Source: Chlamydoabsidia padenii
Lineage: Eukaryota; Mucoromycota; Mucoromycetes; Mucorales; Cunninghamellaceae
DNA: 64,000 bases
Assembly (NCBI GenBank): GCA_025330725.1
Contig: JAIWND010000002.1
Coordinates: 620,001 to 684,000, forward strand
Direction: 5' to 3'
Positions 42,211 through 54,232 of this stretch are shown in pieces. Every line of letters begins with the position of its first letter. Position 1 is the stretch's first letter. The notes under the pieces are model-generated. The model saw nothing but the letters and a program-made list of their open reading frames with translations, was not told the origin of the DNA and made no database searches. Both the position numbers and the translations under genes were made by a program.

Positions 42211-44678
42211 TTAATCGGTAGGGACACCTGCACGTCGTCTTAAAAAGGCCAAGACAGCAGGTGAACCTTGAGCCAGTAAAGAGGGCTGAGGGACCCGGAA
42301 GCGATTACCATACGCAGTCAGTTCACGCAGAGAAGAGTTCAAGCCCAAAGCAGGAGGTAAGACGGCAATATCATTGTTTCCAATATCCAACACTTCCACG
42401 TTCACGACACTTTCAGGGTCAATGGCGGCCAGTCGGTTAGAATTGCACCGCAGGATCCGAAGAGAGGGCAGTATCTGGGTAGATAATCCAGCGGGAAGAT
42501 CAGTCAAAGTGTTGTTGGTGACATCGAGTTCCACCAATACCGGGAAGCTGGAGGGCGAAGCAGAAGAGGAGAATTGACGTAATCGATTGTTTGCCAGATT
42601 TAATGTCTTTAATGCCGAAAAGACAACGGGAGAAGAGAGTGAGAAGCTTGTGAGTTTGTTTTGTTCCAATGAGAGATTGACCAGTGTGGTACTGAATCGT
42701 GTACATGTCGTCAGATGCAACTCCGTCAATGCATTGTTAGCTATTCATCATCATAAAAGAGGGTTTAATACATGTCCTTTTCTTCTTCTTCCATTTATAT
42801 AAACTTACATAATCGAAGTGTCTGTACCCCAGAATGCAAAGATATCAATGCTTCAGTGAATTCCGATAATTTCTGGCCAGACAGATCGAGAGTACGAGTG
42901 GTGATGGTGGTTGTCGTTTCCAAAGATTGTCGAGCAGTGTCGACTTGATCCGCTACCTTTTCAGTAGGCTGTTGTTCTGATGGTGTGTCAATGGTCGTGG
43001 TTGTTTCTTGCTGACTAATCTTTGCCGCCCGTAAAGATTGAATCAATTCAGTCATGGAAATGTTTCGAGGCACCGAGCGCAATGGATTACCTTGCCAAGT
43101 CAATGTAATCAAATGGGGCAAAAGTCCCAAGTCTGGCGCCAGTCCACGAAGTTGATTGTTACTAATATCCAATCGTTGCAGTTGTGTCAGATCAAAGACG
43201 ATACTAGGAATATCCGTCCATTGATTCGAGCCTACATCCAACGTTAACAATGCACCACAATGTTGTAAAAAGGAATAATCTGTTGATTTAGTTATTGGTG
43301 GTATTGATGTATCCTCATTATCATCGTTTGCTACTGTTGTTAAAGAATTGTCGGCCAGTAAAAGTTCCTTGAGTTTGGGCAGTTGCATATATGGTGACAG
43401 ATGGCGAAGATTATTGTGGCGAAGATCCAATCGAACCAAAGAGGATAAGGTGCAATCATCATTAGAGTCCATGTTTTCTATCAATATAGGTAGTTAGTAT
43501 CAGTTCCAATGCACCACCTCCTCCTCTTTACCTGCAAAAAACCAAACCAATCTGTTATGAGCCATTGATAAATCATTGAGCTTTTGCCAATGTGTCATGA
43601 GTTTAGGAGATAAGGAAACCAATTGATTGTGATCCATATGAAGTTTGCGCAGCATTGTCAAAAATCCCATTCCTTCTGGCAAGTGAGGTCCAATTTGATT
43701 ATGACCCAAGTCAAGGATTTCCAATCGATGCAAGTTACCTATACTGTCAGGTAACGTCGTGATTTGATTATGAGCCATGACTAGTTCACGTAATTCGGTT
43801 AATTCAAAGATGACATCCGGGATGGTATGGAATTGGTTGTAAGGTAGATGAAGAGTGGTGAGTTGTCGCAGTTGGTTCAATGTAGGCGGAAGGTCTTTTA
43901 AGCGGTTGTTTCGAAACTAACCAAAAAAAAAAAGGGGGGGGAGTTGAATTAGTACCATCATCATCCATCCCTTTTTATAGATTTAACTTACATCAAGTAG
44001 TTTCAATGCCCCAAATTCGGTTCCCATACGTTCATCCATCACTGTGATTTCGTTAAAAGCCGCCACGAACTTTGTCAGTTCCACCGCATCATACCAAGCA
44101 TCACCCCCTGATGAGCTAAAGTCCACCACAATCGAATTTGGATCTACATGATACCTTTTATATATAAAACAATAAAGTAAGTATCAACCACACACACACA
44201 CATATATATCATCTTTGTATACTTACATTTTCATGATTTGTTCAGGAATGCCGTCCAAATGTCGATGAGAAAGTTCAAGTCGTCCTGATGATTTTGCTTG
44301 TTGAATAACTGATTTCAGATTAGAAGTATTAGGAGTATTGTTGGTTGTATCTTGTTGATGATCTTTATAGCGTTGAGCACCTGTCATGACGTTTCCAGAC
44401 CGCGGTTTAGGAATGTCGTCCAATGATGACTGTGGTTGTTCCTTGGTTTTCTGGAGACGAGACCGCTGAGCCGACATGAAGGCCCGTACACCTTCCGATG
44501 CTTGTACCTTGCTACCAACTTTTTGAGAAGGAGTGGTGGTTGATTTCTTGACAGGAGGAGGAGCAGTTTCTGTTGGTTTTTTGTTGCTGGATGAAGAAGG
44601 ACCCATAGTTGATGTTCGTAGAGCAGACGCCTTGGTAGGTCTAGGTTGAGTCACTGGTCGTCTTGAAGTTGTTGACAT
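42211..44678 (-). CDS. Leucine-rich repeat protein, LRRC40-like
   Basis: Five exons (44678-44227, 44154-43992, 43916-43532, 43477-42809, 42740-42211) encode 732 residues. The first about 130 residues are Ser/Thr/Pro-rich and disordered. Then come about twenty LRRs of 22-24 residues, such as LTTLHLPYNQFHTIPDVIFE, LRELVMAHNQITTLPDSIG and LQRLDISNNQLRGLAPDLG. A long insertion (about residues 470-520, Gln/Thr-rich) splits two LRR blocks. The end (LTAYGNRFRVPQPSLLAQGS, LAFLRRRAG) matches the LRRC40 C-terminus. LRRC40 is a conserved cytosolic LRR protein without established function. No signal peptide or kinase domain. Confidence 0.82.
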
Positions 44679-44803
44679 GAGAGGAGGTATTTAAAGTACA
44701 CTAAATGACAAGGAGGGTGGTATACGGGATGAAGTAGATAAATTAAATAAAAGGAAGAAAGAATGGCAAGCCAACTATTTTGAGTAGACAAATAAAATAA
44801 AAG

Positions 44804-44817
44804 TCGGGAGTTAAAAA
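44804..44817 (-). promoter_or_regulatory. TCGGGAGTTAAAAA motif upstream of the LRR gene
   Basis: Diverged copy of the recurrent motif, about 125 bp upstream of the LRR gene start. Confidence 0.3.
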
Positions 44818-44932
44818 AGTGCACTCCAAATGAAGAATCGAGACCAAACCACCATCTGCATTGATATAATAACACCCCCACCCATTCCACAAACAAACCA
44901 CCAGCATGTTTATATGAGACAAAGTTTATTGT

Positions 44933-45932
44933 TTATTGATGTATTTGTTGATATTCCTTTTTCTTTTTTGATTCGATGGACACCCGTAAGAAGCCATTGA
45001 TTTTATCAGCAGCTTCAAAACAAATATCATGACAAGCAAAGTACTATTATAATCAATCCAAGTCAGTTTACTATCATTATCATCATCCATTAACTTGACT
45101 TACCTGTTGTTCACTGAATTGACCAATGGAATTTGATACCAGGACAGAAGGTTTTGAGCTTATGCTGTCAAAAGCAAAGATGTGACAAGATGCAGCATTC
45201 TACAAGATAGGATGATATTTTAGTAAACTATGTATGTATATTCACCTGTACCCACCTATCCAGCACTTACTTTTAATTCCTCGGTTGTTGGATCCACCAT
45301 GATTTCATCTGTTGATTTATCCACCATACAGGTCACTGAGGCTGGCATATATTTCATAGGAAGACCCGCATCCAATAAGGCCAAACCAATTCCATTAATA
45401 GCGGCCGAAAGTACCTATACACACATAAAGAGAGATTCCATTAGTCACTATTCACTCTCTCCCCCCCCCCACTACCATCACCAAAAAAGAGAGAGTCAAG
45501 TCTACTTACTGATCCATCGTCCTTTTCGATCTGTACTACAATTTCGATCAATGTACGAGGCATCATACCAGACAAGATGATAGGTTCAAAAGTAGATCGT
45601 AAAGTGTCTTCCAAGAGTTTTTCGGGTGTTTGAGCATATCCAGTTGCAGGGCGGACCACCACTTCCACCGTAGCTTCATCCAGTTTTTCATCTCGAAGAG
45701 AAACATCCATAGGTCCACAAACAGATACAATGACACTTGTTTCACCTAGATCAGGAAGAAGAAGAAGAAGAAGAAGAAGAGAGAGAGCAGTTAGTAACGT
45801 ATCCTTTGTTGCTTTAAGATACTTACCAAAACTAAACCTTGCTGATCCATCAGCACGATTCAGGACGTTTTGTGAAGAAGACAGGGCACGAAGTTCTTTG
45901 TTATCAGACCGTTGATCGAGACGAGGCGACAT
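44933..45932 (-). CDS. RRP46: Exosome core subunit Rrp46 (EXOSC5), RNase PH fold
   Basis: Five exons (45932-45827, 45745-45510, 45414-45271, 45199-45104, 45043-44933) encode 230 residues. The RNase PH-like fold is seen in 'RADGSARFSFGETSVIVSVCGP', 'DEATVEVVVRPATGYA', 'LIEIVVQIEKDDGSVLSAAI' and 'GLPMKYMPASVTCMV'. These match eukaryotic Rrp46 rather than Rrp41. It belongs to the six-subunit ring of the RNA exosome that guides RNA 3-prime ends to Rrp44 and Rrp6 in nucleus and cytoplasm; eukaryotic Rrp46 is generally catalytically inactive (family knowledge). A GAA-type tract fills part of intron 1. Confidence 0.9.
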
Positions 45933-46038
45933 GATATATAATATATGGAATGGTAATAGTGTTTAAAAAAAAAGTGTGTTTTATTGGAAAGAAGAGAGTT
46001 GCAAATAAAATAAAAAAAGAAGTCGGAAGTCGGAGCCG

Positions 46039-47762
46039 TTATGCCACAGTCACACCAGTTGAGGGCATAATGGAAGAAGATGGAGGAGGAGGCGAGACAA
46101 CAGGAGGTTTACCTTTCTTCTGCATATAAAGGATTATAAACATAGTTGATGATTCCTTGGCAAAAAGAGATCCATTGTCATTTGTATCCATCACGTCAAA
46201 CGAAGGTCGCCAGTCGGAGAAATACTTTGTGAAGCTGTCGATCAGGTCGTGTTCTTCGGCTGGATTCCAACAGTTGCCAACAATATCACGCAAAGTGACC
46301 ACTAGTTGACACAGATCGTTATGCACACGTCGTCCCATAGGTAAGTCCACCACCGGTATTTCACGAAGACAATACATCATAAAGTTGAGAGATGCATATG
46401 CCTTCCATTTATGGACAGTATGTTCAGTGGAATAGGTCGCAATATACTATGTCGAAGGAAAAAAAGATAAGTATATATTACTGGAATCAGCCCTTCTTTT
46501 TATTATGATTCATTTACCTTGTGGATTTCCAAACAATTGACAAAATGACTAAAAAACCAGCGGAATTGACAATCATTTTGCATTGATAGCCATTTTTCAA
46601 ACACCAAAGTCATCGCATCCGCAGCCTGTCGACAGAAATGTACAGCCAGATTCGCAGGGAATGGAGTCACTGGTTTTTCTTCATTGCGCAGAGGTAAAAA
46701 GCGATCAAACAGAACCAACCAGTTCATAGCATGTTCCAACAAAAGAATCGATTTTGCACGGAGTTTCCATCCCGAGCTTGTGTCGTCCTTTAAATAGTTT
46801 TCCAACTTGAGTTCGGCATCCAAATGTTCATAGTATCGTCGTAGCATCCGCATTTGTTGAATGATTAAACTAAGGATAGCCTTATCGTCGTCCCAACCTT
46901 GAAAGGAAGCTAGAGTATTTTCCAATTGGACCCGAATACAACGTACTTCCACCAGGTATCGCAAGCACTTGGTATGATATATATCTTCATCGTCCTCTTC
47001 AATGGTTACTGTTATTGTGGTGTTGTTGTTGTTGTTGTCATCAACCTGTTTGGTATAGTCGCCAAGTGAGCATGGTTTATCGATGGTGATATCTTCCAAT
47101 TTGATAGTAGGTCGACCTTCTTGAATCAAAGGCATTTGAGTGTCGAATAACCAAATGGACCAAAATATGCGTTTGGCAGCTTCTTTTTCCGCTGTAGTCT
47201 TGAATTGTGTATACCCCTGAGGACAATGGAGTTTCAAAGTAAAGGCCTTGGTGATCATAACCCCTAGATTCACATATGCTTGACTAAAGTTACCATCATC
47301 CAATAGTTTCGCCGTCTTGAGAAGATTCCAGTAAAGATTGGCAAGATTACATTCGGCAAATCTCGGTTGAGGTGGGAATAGACTTGTTTCATGAGCATCA
47401 GCACCAAGATAATGAGTCAAATCATTCATACCAGGAAGATGAGTCGAGGAATTTGTGTCAAAGTCAGGTAATTCAAGAGATGCCGATGTTGATGAGGTGA
47501 ATAAACCTTGAGGATTGTGTATACAGGTATTCAATGATAGTGTACAACAAGCAGATGTATGAAGCATAGAGAGTTGAGGATGACCGGCAAATTGAGATAG
47601 TAATCTTGGTGACATGATGGCAGTAAAAAGTGTTGGACACGTGGCAATTGATGTGTTAAGTACATGTATGGATGGATTGGTGTAAGCTGCAACATATCGT
47701 TCCAATGTCACTCGTTTGGTTTTGCGTGGTTTGACAGTAGGTGTTGATATTGAGGAAGTAGT

Positions 47763-47793
<31 letters not shown>

Positions 47794-48522
47794 CTATTGG
47801 CAGGTATAGGTGCTGATAAGGTATTTGATGGTTGAGGTGATAAAGACAAGTATCCACGACTAGTTGGTGAAGAAGATGCTGAGGAGGAAGAGGAAGAAGA
47901 TAGTGGTGGTTGTGATGACGATCGATTTTGTTGTGGCACATAGACTTCGTTCAAGGCATTAGGAACCAGAGCTGCTAATTGAGACGTCGTTTCAATGTTG
48001 GTAACAATCTGTTTTTGACCACCAGGAGATACAGTAACTTCCCAACCATAACCAAGAGCAAGACGAGCTACATCATCATAAGATGGCTGGTAAAGAGTTA
48101 GTTTAAATAAGATATAAAAAGTACTAGTCATTACCTCTTTTTGTTGTAGTTTCATTAACATAGTCTCCACCCTTTTCGAGATATCGTCAATTTCAGTATA
48201 CATGTCGTCCCGTTTTTGCCTGTCAGAGATATGGTCATATCGAATACCACGATGAGAGTAACTACATTCAGCATTTGTCTTGACACAGTTGCCACACTTT
48301 GGTCGTTGTTCATCGCACTTGACATGACGTCGTCGACACCTTGAAAAAAAAAAAAAAAATACAATCATGATGAGTAAAAGAGTTCTTTTCCTAGTTATTG
48401 TGTACTTACTCGTTGCATTTTTTAGAGTTACGACTTGAGCGTTGAGGAGTTTCCAATTCAGTTGTTGTCATTGCTGAAGAAAGACCACCGTTAGTGTCAG
48501 TCAACGGTCTTTTAGGTGCCAT
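46039..48522 (-). CDS. Zn2Cys6 transcription factor (minus member of a divergent pair)
   Basis: Four exons (48522-48410, 48339-48135, 48086-46518, 46446-46039) encode 764 residues. The cluster CNECRRRHVKCDEQRPKCGNC and a final TNAEC straddle intron 1, spacing C-x2-C-x6-C-x6-C-x2-C-x6-C. A coiled segment (ISKRVETMLMKLQQKE) follows. A Ser-rich linker leads to a fungal regulatory middle homology region around 'GVMITKAFTLKLHCPQ' and 'EAAKRIFWSIWLFDTQMPL'. The C-terminus is proline-rich. The start MAPKRP is chosen because the longer open frame upstream is a Phe-rich pyrimidine tract. Target genes unknown. Confidence 0.87.
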
Positions 48523-48756
48523 TATAAAAATAAAAATAAAAAAGAGAAAAGAAAAAGGAGAGAGCGGAAATGAAAATAGAAAAAAAGGAAAAGGGGACAA
48601 GCGTGGTTACACAAACTTTCAAATTCGCGAGGAGGCTGAAATGTACTTTATTTTTTATTTTATTTTATTTTAATTTTATCTTCTCTCTCTCTCTTCTCAT
48701 TACTGCTCTCTCACTCTCACTCTACTTAACACTTTTACATACTTACTTGGTGGATA
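48523..48756. promoter_or_regulatory. Shared promoter between two divergent Zn2Cys6 genes
   Basis: Only 234 bp separate the two start codons. The centre has 'CTTTCAAATTCGCG', a variant of the recurrent motif (48617-48630). Pyrimidine tracts face each start. Co-regulation of the two regulators is possible (inference). Confidence 0.5.
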
Positions 48757-50952
48757 ATGAGCACACAACGTATTACTAAAAAAAGAAGAAGACAATGCGA
48801 AACTTGTATTCAGTAAGTACACATATAAAAAAGGGGGAAAGAGAAATGACAATGGATTAACCTTTTCTTTATTAGATGTCGGTCATCTAGAAAACAATGT
48901 GACAAAGGCACTCCCTGTCGCAACTGTAAAGAAAACAATCGAAAATGTATCTATGCCAAGGAATTCCCATACAGTAACCTCTCACCAGAAAAACAAGCTG
49001 CCATCCTAGAACGACTCCTGTATGACACCAAGAACAAATATGATCTCCTTACCACGCTAATGTCCAACAAGTCAACTGATGGTCAAGATTGGTCAAGTCA
49101 AGTAGTGCTGGCCAACAACAAGCGACACTTTAAACGTAATATCAGAATGGAGGCGGAAATGTATGATGCTCTACGACAACATGCGGCATCTAGAATGATC
49201 AACATCTCCGCACCAGGTGAACCAGAATGGCAAGTCCAGGAGCGTGTGTACCATGCCACTTTTGATCGAAACCCAAGATTATTAACTTTGATTGCTGGTC
49301 TAAACAAGGAAACGATGCCCCCTCTCCCTCGCTCACTCTTGGCTTCGACCGATGACTTTTCGATCGATCTGGCTAGGGCAATGGTAACGGTGGAAGAAGT
49401 CGATATGCTGATCGCCCTCTACAATGATTGTTACTCATTTTCGTCTTTGCCTGAATTCATCACACCTCATCTGGAAGAAAATGGCGACTACGATCTCTTG
49501 CTCAGCTCGGTGATGACTCTAATGCTCTCTCATGCTGTCAACTTGCATGCGATGAAGGTGGATAATCATGAACATCTTTCTCACGCCTTTTATCACTATA
49601 CTCGGGAATTACTGTCGACTCGAATGAAGAGCTTGGGTGGGAAACCGGATATCATGTGCCTTCACTCTACTTTTAATCTTATGCTTTACGAGGCGGAAAA
49701 TGGATATCTCGATCAAGCCACTCTCTCTCGACAATCCATGGCCGTCATGATCGATTCTCTTCACAAGCAATATGACACCATGTCGGTATGGCAACAACAA
49801 CTCCTTCGACATCTCTTTTGGGCTATTTTTACTGCTGATGCTTCTCGACACAACCTCCAAATGCAGACTTATGTGATATGCAGCTCTTATATGCAAGTCG
49901 AACTCCAGCGTCCTTCTGATCATTGTGCTGAACCGGTGGATCGACTCAAGGAGGAGTACATCTATTATCGTTGTCGACTGGCTGATATAGTACGCCATAT
50001 TGATGATATTTGCTACAAACGCACATCTTCTTCCACTACCTCACCATCACCGGCAACATCACCATCAACATCAACATCACCAGCCACACCATCATCAACA
50101 TCATCAACAACACCTTCCTCATCTGATCAATCATTCACATCAACAGGGTCAGACTCAATTCACGGCCAAGATATCAAGATGTTGGAAGATGAACTATGGA
50201 CCTTATACCATGATTTACCAGGCTGGGTAACGGACAGTCAACCACTCGAATCAGTCCAACTCTCCAACTATGATGGTTACTTTGGCCACCCATCCACTCG
50301 ACCTGCCGCATGCTGTAACCATATGAACCAAACCAGTGACCGTCGTCATCCGGTGTGCAAGCGAACCTTGGACGAAGTCTGGCTCCGACGTATGCGTTAC
50401 CACTTTCTGGTGGAATGGCACGGCACCTTTTTATACCTCTACCAAGTCTTTTTACCGAAACCCGGGGAAATCATCCAATTGCCTTTTATGCGATGCTTGG
50501 AACATGGTCAACTGATGGTGGATGTCTTGACACGGTGGGCGGACGATCCCGACTTTTTCGACTGTTATTGTTACCCTGCTCTCCGCTCTTTACTGGTGGC
50601 TTCTCATATCCATCGATACCTTTTACAATCCAACTTTGACGATATCCGCAACAAGGGCTACGAACTTTTACTCAACCTCTTCTCTGTCATTCAACGATCC
50701 AATATTTATCATCTCTACAAGGATACGGCGTTCATTCTCAACATCACAGACGCTTTTGAACGGATTCGGCGTGATTATCTGCAGGCTCAACTCAACATAC
50801 CGGTACCTGACCCTGTGGTTGATCTCGGCCAACTCTTCCCTCATGGCATCGATGGATTTGGTAATCCCTTTGGAGACAACCTTTTGCTTGGTATGGGTGA
50901 AGATGATGGTCTTGGCAATGATTACTTTGTTTATACTGCTACTGCTTCTTAA
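48757..50952 (+). CDS. Zn2Cys6 transcription factor (plus member of a divergent pair)
   Basis: Two exons (48757-48812, 48876-50952) encode 710 residues. The cluster CIQCRSSRKQCDKGTPCRNC plus KENNRKC shows C-x2-C-x6-C-x5-C-x2-C-x6-C; a further cysteine (CETC) precedes it. Its N-terminus (MSTQRITKKRRRQ) is basic. The long helical body (about 150-680) lacks the most typical fungal_trans wording but has the same helical regulator character. A Ser/Pro/Thr/Ala-rich insertion lies at about residues 330-360. The C-terminus is acidic with Asp/Gly/Phe (GMGEDDGLGNDYF) and may activate transcription. Confidence 0.85.
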
Positions 50953-51522
50953 AAATAGTATTCCTCTTCCTTCCCATTTAGCTTGTTATTACGCACATCT
51001 TAAATTATGCAAAAATAAAATAAAATATGCTTTAAATCCCGACACATTCGACTTTATACCTTCTCACACCTATTTGGGAATGGAAATAAAGAAATTTGGG
51101 TTTTCTATTAATAAGACTACGTATGATATAATTACTATTGTATATATATATATATATATATATTAGGTCGACAGGTTTATACAAAACACAATATGCATAC
51201 ATACATACTGGTTTAAACTTTGGTCATGCAAAAACAGGTCTATGTATTTCGCACTGACAACGTTGGAGTTTAATCATCAAACCGATGCATAAATTACAAT
51301 GTGGATGGATTTCAATCAAGTTTTATTTTATTATAAAGTTAAACTAAATAATACACAATACTATTAAATTAAACCGTAAAAAAAAAAAAAAAAAAAAAGA
51401 CTATCCTAAAGAGTATTTTAGACCAGGTAAGATCAGATTGTTGTGTTTGCTGAGGAGTTACCTGTAGATGCCATTCATACCAGTACAAGATTCTTCAATG
51501 GCGTATTGTATTATCATTGGCC

Positions 51523-51553
<31 letters not shown>

Positions 51554-52562
51554 CTTATCCCACTGTACCTTGCATTAAAACCGCTTGAGGAGTTATACCC
51601 CAATATCTTGTGCAGCTTAATGTTGATACTGATCCCCGCAAGAGTATTTAGCCTACTTGAATAGACAGAAAGTATTGTTCAGCGGTGAGTCATTGTTGTT
51701 TTGCCTGGTTGAATCACAACTCTCTTACCTTTAATGAGGAAGAGACAACCGAGATGCTAAAGCCAAAGGTGCAAGTAGGAATCTATGTTGGCCATGTCCT
51801 GAATATGCTCACTTTAGCAATCTTCTTGAGTGGCATCTACTTGATAAAAAAAAAAAAGGTGTCAAGTCAGTTAAACGAACAAGCAATTACCTTTCTTACC
51901 TTTTATCAAAGATTGGTGTAAAGTGGTCTACAAATCAACAAGTATGTGCAATCGTCTATAGTCGTGTACTAAAACCAACTAAAGAAGAGACCAGTAACAT
52001 ACTTACGTTCAAGTCAAGTGGATCAAGGTATAGCTAATGTAGAAGTTGAGAGTAGAAAAAAAAAATAAAGAAGAAAGAGGGAGAATTGTTTCAAAAGAAA
52101 TCCCATTCCATTTATTATATTTTCAAATCCCGACACTTGCCCTGAGTCCACTTGACACAAAAAAAAAGGGTATGAAGATCATATTTTAAATCCCGCCCGC
52201 ATGAAACATTTGCCCTGGTCGATCCCCTGACACTTCAAAGCGCTACCTGTTGTATGTAGGATATCTGATAATATAGAGCGAGTAAAACAAAAGATATCAT
52301 TAAAAGATCTCCCCATCAAGACATTTTAGCTGTCCTGTGTGACAGGCTATTCAATTCCCAACAGCATCATACATAAATGGGATACAACATCCCGATGAAT
52401 GCATCAACCAAGATGATGACAAACCAATAAAAATACTGTACCATCAGTACATTAGACAGACAATCATTAGTATGAAAAAGATAATAGACAGTTTATTGAT
52501 AAAAATAACAATGTAAAAGCAACAACTAGAATTAAGGGGCAAGTTTTCCCAAAAAGAAAAGA
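50953..52562. other. Long intergenic stretch
   Basis: About 1.6 kb without a supported gene. It contains three motif copies (51031-51043 TTTAAATCCCGA; 52131-52143 TTTCAAATCCCGA; 52185-52197 TTTAAATCCCGCC), an (AT)n tract at about 51142-51164, A18 at 51379 and a T23 tract at about 51529. The open frames at 51443-51664 and 51685-51921 run across homopolymers. The cluster of motifs with no neighbouring start suggests an unrecognised promoter, perhaps of a non-coding RNA. Confidence 0.45.
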
Positions 52563-53933
52563 TTATTTTTTTTCAACCACATGGACCCCAAAGCGACGAT
52601 TAAGTTTCATCACATTCCAATAGTACTGCCAACCCATAGAGACCAGACACAAAAAGATGACCATAGCCATCATCACATAAGTTGGGATCCAAATAATATA
52701 AGCATTGTAATGGTTGGGATTACCATCAAATAAGAGTCGCCAGGCATTGACAAATCCAGTATGAGCAAAAAAGTCCAACCCCATTATAAAGAGGTAAGCG
52801 CCAAGGAAACTGGTACAAAAGATCAAAATATACATTTCTAACAAGTAGACAGCAAAGGCAAGTACTACACCAAGACCCACCGTAAAACAAATCCGAGCTA
52901 CTTTCTAGATATATAAAAAAAAAGTTTGCATGAATGTCGGGATTTTAAAAATCGCTTTCTGTATTGACTCTTACGATTTGAATCACCAAAGATTCTTTCC
53001 AAGACATGATAAATACAGCCAAAAAAATCCCACCCGTTGCTGCGTAACAAAAAAAAAGAGAGGGATTTGAATCATAGACCAGGTTTACATTGATAGGTTT
53101 ACTTACCACCAACAAAGTAAAGTGCGATATTGAATACAAACATAAAGATGGCAGCACCAAGCAGACCCAAGCCAATGCTGACACAAATATATAAGATTTC
53201 AGTATGAGGATAACCTGTTGCCGGTTCATTGTTCACCAAACCGATCCAGGTCATGGATGCTAAAGAAGAAGAAAAAGAAAAGTTAGTAGATGTGCAATAA
53301 GGATGTAAAAAGTACTTACCAAAGAAGATAAACCCAATGAATCCCATAGTCGGACGGAAGAATCTATACCCAAACACAGCAAGGTAAAGACCAATGATCA
53401 TCAATACAATTCCAGTGAATCCTTGAGCAACACTAATACTTGATCCATAAGTATCTATTACAAAAGAGAGAGAGAGAGAAAAAAAAAAGATGAGTGATGG
53501 GAGAGAGAGAGAGAGGTAAATGAGTCTACTTACACCACAAGTAATCACTCCAACACTTTCCCGTACATGCAAAAGCAGGTGGTTTTTGACCAGGATAAAC
53601 AGTAGAAGTAGCAGTAGCAGTGATTGTTTTAGTCTTGGTCTTTGTATATCCATTCCCACAGTTCACCGTGGTAGTGACAGTTTGCCATAATTGACGTAAG
53701 GATGGATCGGCTGCGATCTGGACCTTGGCATTATCTTGATCATCATTACAGATAGAGTACCAATCTTGATATAAACTGAGTGTTTGTTGTAAATCCCGTC
53801 TGGCCAGATGTAGATTGCTTTGAGGTGGTGGAGTGGGTGCTATAGAGGTTGGAGTGGGTTGGATCACATAACTGTCATGACCTTGTAACAAACTCATCAT
53901 TGTTAGTACTAGTAATAAAAGTCGTGCCTTCAT
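52563..53933 (-). CDS. Multispanning membrane protein, TMEM198-like (DUF4203)
   Basis: Five exons (53933-53534, 53454-53320, 53259-53107, 53039-52975, 52904-52563) encode 364 residues. A signal peptide (ARLLLLVLTMMSLLQG) is followed by an extracellular or luminal region with two CxxxCW-like cysteines (FACTGKCWSDYLWC). Then come seven hydrophobic spans, for example SVAQGFTGIVLMIIGLYLAV, GFRFFRP-like 'FGYRFFRPTMGFIG', 'LGLLGAAIFMFVFNIALYFV' and 'VMMAMVIFLCLVSMGWQYYW'. The GxxFF(R/K)P feature is typical of TM7S3/TMEM198-like domains. It probably resides in the plasma or vacuolar membrane. Function in fungi unknown. Confidence 0.8.
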
Positions 53934-54050
53934 TATAAAATGTATGTAGTTTATACGTTGGTATATATAAAAGGGATTGTATAAAAGAAAGAAGGAGTAA
54001 AAGATTAAAAAAAAAAAAGGTCCACCGACTTTTTCAAAAAAAAAAAAGCA

Positions 54051-54063
54051 TTCAAATCCCGCC
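54051..54063 (+). promoter_or_regulatory. TTCAAATCCCGCC motif upstream of the TMEM198-like gene
   Basis: Copy of the recurrent motif about 118 bp upstream of the start codon. A related copy also sits in the last intron of the same gene (about 52937-52949, TCGGGATTTTAAA). Confidence 0.4.
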
Positions 54064-54232
54064 AAACCCCATATTTGGGATGTTGTTTTTGTAAAGGGCC
54101 CACATTCATGCTTTATTATATGAGCGTGCACCATGTTTATTTATATCCTTTTATTAAATGCCCAGACCATAAACTAGTGTAATCAATATAAAGGGGAGGG
54201 GAGGATAAAGTACGTGGAATGTAATAACTATA

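Noticed and set aside
50000..50230. His/Gln-rich frame inside the plus-strand regulator
   Set aside because: Shadow frame of the Ser/Pro/Thr-rich insertion.
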